NCBI GenBank assembly: GCA_037833965.1
Contig: AP031353.1
Location: forward strand, 6,760,501 to 6,824,500
Direction of reading: 5' to 3'
Source of the DNA: Marchantia polymorpha subsp. ruderalis
Lineage: Eukaryota > Streptophyta > Marchantiopsida > Marchantiales > Marchantiaceae
Length of the DNA: 64,000 nt
The notes beneath the pieces were generated by a model. It did no database searches and was not told the DNA's origin. It worked only from the letters and a program-made list of their open reading frames with translations. Shown in pieces: positions 58,505-64,000 of this stretch (the first letter of the stretch is position 1; every line of letters begins with the position of its first letter). The position numbers and the translations under genes were made by a program.

Positions 58505-59064
58505 GTCAATCAGAGTTAATTTCTACAAGGCGGAATTACGGCTTATCATGGAGATGGTATTGGCACAAGGTGTGATCAATTTTCATTGTGAAAGCTAGAG
58601 TGCTCTACATTTAGCTTCAAATCAAGTTATGAATAGCAGAGTGAAACACATCAACATCATATACTATTCTATTATATAACTAGGTTATGAGAAAGCGATT
58701 GAGCTAATAAAAATAAAAGATAAATTGAATCAAACTAATGAGTTGATTAAAGCTATTACTTTGGAGAGTTTCTAGTCACACTAGCATAGATAGAATTTAC
58801 AAGCATAGTATTTTCAGTTTCATCTTTATATAATTATTCTATACTAAGTTGACTACGTTTTAGTTCTAGTTAAATCTTGGTATAAACTTGACGTTGTGTT
58901 AAGTTTCAACCTATAACTTCTCGCAGAATAATTATATAGATTACGGAGTATAACGTTCTCTCATGCTAGCAGGTTTATTTTAATTTTTTAATATCATTAT
59001 TCTATCATGTTATAACCTCATGTTAAGAAGTTTATTGTTTCCTTAACATGATTTAAGGGGGAAA
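58505..59064 (+). mobile_element. Copia RNase H tail and polypurine tract, plus orientation
   Basis: The plus strand reads AELRLIMEMVLAQGVINFHC, then LHLASNQVMNSRVKHI, matching the copia RNase H end (SALHLAKNxVxHxRTKHI). The frame is broken. AAGGGGGAAA (59055-59064) is the polypurine tract before the LTR at 59066. Confidence 0.75.
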
Positions 59065-59065
59065 T

Positions 59066-59340
59066 TGTCGAGGTTAATTCTTATTAAGGAGTAATCTTGG
59101 TCATAGCTAAATTTAGCTAGGAAAAGTCACCAAGGTGTACTTAACTTCAAAGACTTCTAAAAGTAGTTGATTCTTTTCATCATCAATACACTTTTTAGCG
59201 TGTTCCTATCATGGACAAAGTATTGCATCTGAATGAATCACGTTATCTTTGTGTCTTTTCGTGTTTATGATCTCTCTGATTGTCATATGCATTTGCTATT
59301 TAGAGTAACAACACATACTAGTTTTTATTTTATGTATGTA
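59066..59340 (+). repeat. Copia 3' LTR, plus orientation (right edge uncertain)
   Basis: It begins TGTCGAGGTTAATTC, matching the LTR at 58404 (minus) over the first 30 bases with several substitutions. The two LTRs belong to one family and face each other across 660 bp. Confidence 0.65.
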
Positions 59341-60940
59341 TATCATGAAAGATAAATCTATATAAATGATTATGTAAAAATAGTCATAAGATATCTTTGA
59401 CTAATTTTATTTTTGCATTTATCGTGAAATTATTTTTGTAAAATTTGAATAAAAGATAGGTTGTTGATGTAACATCATTTTAATAATGTTGGTTTATAAA
59501 ATGTTTATGACACCAAAATAATTTATAAAATGTGAATATCAATTACTACAATTACCATAACATAATATGTGAAGAATGTGTAGACTTCCAATGTTAAATA
59601 ATATCATGATGATATGAAGATTGTAAGTAAACAAGAAATATACAAAAAATTATAGATTGAAATTCAATAATTATTCAAAATACTTGAAATACGACATTAT
59701 ATCATTAATATATAATAAACTTCAAGATACTAAGTAGATTAAAGAAAAATAATTTAAAAATATATTATCTGACGAGTGAAAATAATTGATATATTTTTAA
59801 CTTTCTATAGTGTACTGATAAATTCAAGTTCAAGATTTCCTTAATTTATATAGAATATTAAAAGATTGATCTAGAAAATGTAAGCAAGATTTTTGAACAT
59901 ATGAAATATTTTATAATGAAATATATTTCATCACAAATTTGGTGTATATTTTATACTATTTAATAAATTTTTATAATCACATAAAACGACTTTTTGAAAT
60001 TTACCATAATCAAATATTATTTTCTTGATAATAGATTATGCAAAATATATCATTAAAGATTTAAAATGAATGCAATGGTTGATTATGATTCATCTGATTT
60101 ATTTCCAGATAAAAAAAACCAGATGAATTTCTAGTATCTAGATTTTTTACTAAAAATTCATTCGTTAGTTGCAATATCACTTATTTGATGATTTTATTTT
60201 AAGATTTGTTATTTTTTTTAAATTTATTAATTTATATTTCTTAAATATTGAATTGCTTTTAATAGAAATGGTATTTTTTATTTCTATTCACTGCCTTCTT
60301 TATGAATAATTACTGGAACTTTAGATTAAAAAGAATTATACTCATGTTTCAAAAAATTTGATATTATTATGAGAATTATAAAAAATTCAAATCACTAAAT
60401 TTCTATGACATCAATTTGTAAAATTGTACTTCAACATTGTTATTGTTAAAAAAAAATTTCTGCAAATTGATTAAACTTGCCAAATCAATAAATGGAAGAT
60501 TGTATTGTTAAAGAAAATAACATTTTCAAATTCAGATCATGATTAAATACTTTAGCAGTATAAATGAATAATCTTTGAACAACATTTTAGAAACATACAT
60601 AGTTCATAGGACCAGAGATTTATGGATGTTTGATGAGTATAATTCACTTGTTATGGTTATATCCCCATTCAATTCATTTACTCTCCTATAAAGATCATCT
60701 AACACAAGATTTATTTTAATTGTTCTATAAATTTCAATGAATAGAAGGATACTACTTTGAATGTTATGGTTGATCATATAGCTATTATGTTCAATTTTTT
60801 GAAATCATTAGATTATGTGTTATATTTCTGACAATTGTGATACGCATTTCACCGGACAGACAAGATAAATCAATATTTGATTACTTCATTATAATACTTC
60901 ATATCAAGCTTCAAAATTGATTTGCAGTGTAATTTTTTCT
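59341..60940. other. AT-rich intergenic DNA
   Basis: No coding frame or recognisable repeat; probably decayed transposon DNA. Confidence 0.5.
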
Positions 60941-61476
60941 TTCTACTTTTTTTGACAACGTTTGGTTGATTCTCGGATTGCTAAAGGGATTAAATACAAC
61001 AAACCACGCTACTCCGCTATACAACAACGACCGATAGTTTGATGTTAGTGCAGCCAGAAGGAGTCACGAACGCGGTAGTGGGAGAAGCCACCATACCATC
61101 CTCGAGGCAAGGAAAGGCTTGTCAGTGACTTTGGGTTTATTTTAGTTCGCACTGGAATTGACGATGGCAAAGGGAGAGGTTTAAGGGAAGGCGCAATACT
61201 CTGGCGCTTGGTTTTAGGTATGCTGATGATGGTGAATGGTTTGTGTCAGAAGGAAGGAAGGAAGGAAGGAAAGCAGGAGCGGGGCAGGATTCAGTTCGAT
61301 TAGCTCGTCAAGCGCACTGATGTTAAATTGAGGGTTTGCAAATCGGCCTCGGCCAAGAAGGTGGGCACATCAGCGTCTCAGCAAGTTGGTGCTGAGAGAA
61401 CGAAGTGGAGAGCAGAGCAGTGGAGCCGTTCAGGGCGAAGACGCGACCCAGGCAGAGAGATTACCGAGGAAGGGCG
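60941..61476 (+). promoter_or_regulatory. CSN5 promoter and 5' UTR region
   Basis: Composition changes from AT-rich to GC-rich near 61000. A (GGAA)n tract of about six units lies at 61250-61271. The 61320-61476 stretch is purine-rich and probably 5' UTR. No TATA box is clear. Confidence 0.5.
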
Positions 61477-63910
61477 ATGGAGGCTTCATCGTCCGCGACG
61501 GTGGCACGGCAGACATGGGAACTGGAGAATAATATTCAGATGGAGAGCCCCGCCGGGGCCGTGGCGGATGCCGATGCTATGTATCAGTACGATGAAGTTG
61601 CCCAGGCCGGTATACAGCAGCAGAAGCCTTGGGTCGACGTTCCCCATTATTTCAAAAACGTGAAAATTTCTGCGTTAGCGCTCTTGAAGATGGTTGTCCA
61701 TGCGAGATCGGGAGGTACGATCGAAGTCATGGGATTAATGCAAGGAAAGACGGACGGGGATACGATCATAATTATGGTACGGCATTATGAGTTGTCGACT
61801 TGCTTTTGACGTAGCTGCTTTGTTTCGGTGCGAGCTGTGCATAATATCTCTGCATCAAGAACAGAGTTCAGTTTTCAGAAGATTGAAGAAAAGTAGCTTG
61901 TTGTGGATACTGCAGGGCCAGAAGCTAATGTATATATTGCTACGGTTTTATTTTTTATTTCTTGTGTCAAGTTTTGATGACATTGTGTCTGCTCCTGTAT
62001 CTTCCTCAAGCATTCTGCTTAATACTGGATGCATTGTAGTTTGCCTTGCGCATGTTTTGAGTCTTAGGTCATGAACACTCCATAATGCACCACTGGTTTA
62101 TTCTTTGTGATCGTGACGTGAATTGTCTTTTGTTATTCATCATCGTTTCGTTCGAAACAATGTCTCTCCTGAGTATCATCCTCCTTCTATCTGCCATTTA
62201 TCTGATATGCGTTTCTAAACTCCTTGAACGACTTATTTTGAATCGATTTTCTCATTCTTAATATGATCTTCTCATCTTCTCTGCCTACGCCGCCTTTGGT
62301 ATATTGCTCTCAATCAAGTAAAAGCTTGTCTCACAGAGTCTTTATTAGATATGTTTTCAACCTGATGGACATTTGGGTGTTCATGTCTGTGTTCTGTTCT
62401 TTAGACGACCGACTGTTACGTCTACTGGTTAGCTCTGTATTTTGAAAACCGGATATAGACAAACTTTAACATGACCGCCGTAGGTTCTTGCCAGGTGTTG
62501 TTTGTTGTCTGTCAACGTTGCTATTTCTGGGCGACGATTGCCTCGAAGATTGTACATGGACATCTGCTCCAGCAAATCCTGAACACTGCTGTGAATTTTT
62601 CTACAATTTGCGTGGGATTTGGTGATTGGAGCAGGATGTATGTGTGCCATCCTATTTTCTACCTAATTTCAAGCAGAGTTCTAAGATCTGACGGCCAAGG
62701 GTTAGGAAAGTTTATACTGCCCGAACGAAATAAACTTAAGGACAGAGAAAGAAGGGACTCTCTAGGTTACTTCATATCACGTCCTCAACTGTGACTTACA
62801 TTATCTAAGTATCTCGGAATTTTGTGGTTAACAGGATGCATTTGCTCTGCCAGTCGAGGGAACTGAAACTCGTGTGAATGCCCAAGCGGACGCTTACGAG
62901 TATATGGTGCAATATGCGCAAACCAACAAACAGGTGCGTCAGCTCCCCGTTTCAAAGTTCGTCGGAGAAACTTGATTTGTGGGCAAAGGAGGCGAAAAGG
63001 GGTTGTAGAAGGCGTAAACTCATCTGTTTAGGTCTTGGTTTTCCTGACTTTGAGTTTTCTGATTACCTACAGCCGTGCACCTTGCTCGTGCTGGCTGTCC
63101 AGTTCTACTTTGTGGGTGGACCTCAAGTTAGTGCAACCGAGGCGCCAGTACTCTTTTGTCAGTCATATTCCAGGTCAGAAGACGTTAAACGATGGGCTTT
63201 GACAACGTTGGTTTGTGCAAGCAGGTTGGAAGACTTGAAAACGTGGTGGGATGGTACCATTCACATCCGGGCTATGGTTGCTGGTTATCTGGGATCGATG
63301 TGTCGACACAGATGCTGAATCAGCAGTATCAAGAACCTTTTTTGGCTGTAGTCATCGATCCCACGAGGACGGTTTCTGCTGGAAAGGTCGAAATAGGTGC
63401 CTTCAGGACATATCCAATGGACTACAAACCTCCAGATGAACCTCCATCTGAGTATCAAACTATCCCCTTGAACAAAATTGAAGATTTTGGAGTTCATTAC
63501 AAACAGGTACGGACAGGCTGATTGATATGAAACTATGAGCTGGTGTTTATTTGCACTTTTTTTTTTATCTTATAATGTTCATTGTAAGAATTATTTTAAT
63601 CGGAAGTGGTGTGCATCTAACAGTATCGATCTAAAGTTGTACTCTGCAGTGTAATGCCAAATGTCCATTATGTGAGATTTAAGGTCTGGCAGTGGACTTA
63701 GGAAATTGAAGGATTTTATGTGACAAGCGTTTCTGGACCCATCATTCTGTTGCACTTGGCAGTACTATTCTCTGGACATTACGTACTTCAAGTCAACTTT
63801 GGATTCGCACCTCTTGGATCTACTCTGGAATAAATACTGGGTCAACACCCTTTCTTCTTCACCTCTTCTTGGCAATCGCGATTATGTTGCCGGCCAGGTT
63901 TCAGATCTTG
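61477..63910 (+). CDS. CSN5: COP9 signalosome subunit 5 (CSN5/JAB1), first four exons, runs off the window
   Basis: Exons: 61477-61776 ([20 protein letters not shown]...IIIM), 62835-62933 ([20 protein letters not shown]...), 63225-63506 ([20 protein letters not shown]...HYKQ) and 63763-63910 ([20 protein letters not shown]...VSDL, phase 1, continuing). All borders are GT-AG and the phases agree. An upstream in-frame Met at 61405 exists, but 61477 gives the conserved plant N terminus. CSN5 is the zinc metalloprotease that removes Nedd8/RUB from cullins. The JAMM residues are present: the upstream Glu in [10 protein letters not shown], and [14 protein letters not shown] (HxH, S, D). The C-terminal third is outside the window. 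Confidence 0.97.
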
Positions 63911-64000
63911 GTAATTTTTTTTGCGATTCGAAGTTTTTTTTTAAAAGCCTACTTCGAAAACCAATGACTACAATTTGATATCGACACTTCCCTCTGCATA

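Overview
The window is nuclear DNA of a land plant. It carries GT-AG introns and orthologues of plant housekeeping and plastid genes: CSN5, TRAPP subunit BET3, an SFT1/Bet1-type SNARE, LTD and a DUF3143 plastid protein. Gene islands are GC-rich and are separated by AT-rich, transposon-filled DNA. A secreted protein resembling bulb-type lectins and a DNMT3-like methyltransferase carried by a retrotransposon would suit a bryophyte (liverwort or moss), but the species is an inference.

Layout. 1-2.6 kb: reverse-strand Ty1/copia relic. 2.7-3.5 kb: broken ABC1-kinase-like fragment. 5.4-6.2 kb: secreted Cys-rich protein gene (minus). 10.4-12.2 kb: complete five-exon BET3 gene (minus). 12.9-16.2 kb: AT-rich DNA. 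16.2-37.5 kb: a three-level nest of retrotransposons. 37.7-41.2 kb: GC-rich island with a lectin-like secreted protein. 43-43.7 kb: TIR element. 45.1-46.2 kb: SNARE gene. 47.8-49.0 kb (minus) and 50.3-51.7 kb (plus): a divergent pair of plastid-protein genes, LTD and DUF3143. 53.9-57.9 kb: LINE lacking its reverse transcriptase domain. 58.1-59.3 kb: two opposed copia ends. 61.5 kb to the edge: first four exons of CSN5.

The most unusual content is the innermost element of the nest (20525-32363). It is a Ty3/gypsy retrotransposon whose reading frames run gag, two zinc knuckles, RGG box, aspartic protease, C5-DNA methyltransferase (motifs I, IV, VI, VIII and X in classical order, DNMT3-like), reverse transcriptase, RNase H and integrase. 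A C4HC3 PHD finger sits at the very C terminus, where chromoviruses carry a chromodomain. It sits inside the RT of an older chromovirus that does have a chromodomain (16997-34756, 5-bp target duplication AGCGC). That chromovirus sits inside a reverse-strand copia element. The methyltransferase element is recent by its terminal repeats (2 differences in 292 bp) yet broken by frameshifts, stops and a 40-bp fold-back insertion. Its 3' end carries an extra LTR fragment arranged like a two-LTR junction.

The host genes are independent units, not a pathway. BET3 and the SNARE both act in ER-Golgi/Golgi transport, and LTD and the DUF3143 protein both probably act in plastids.
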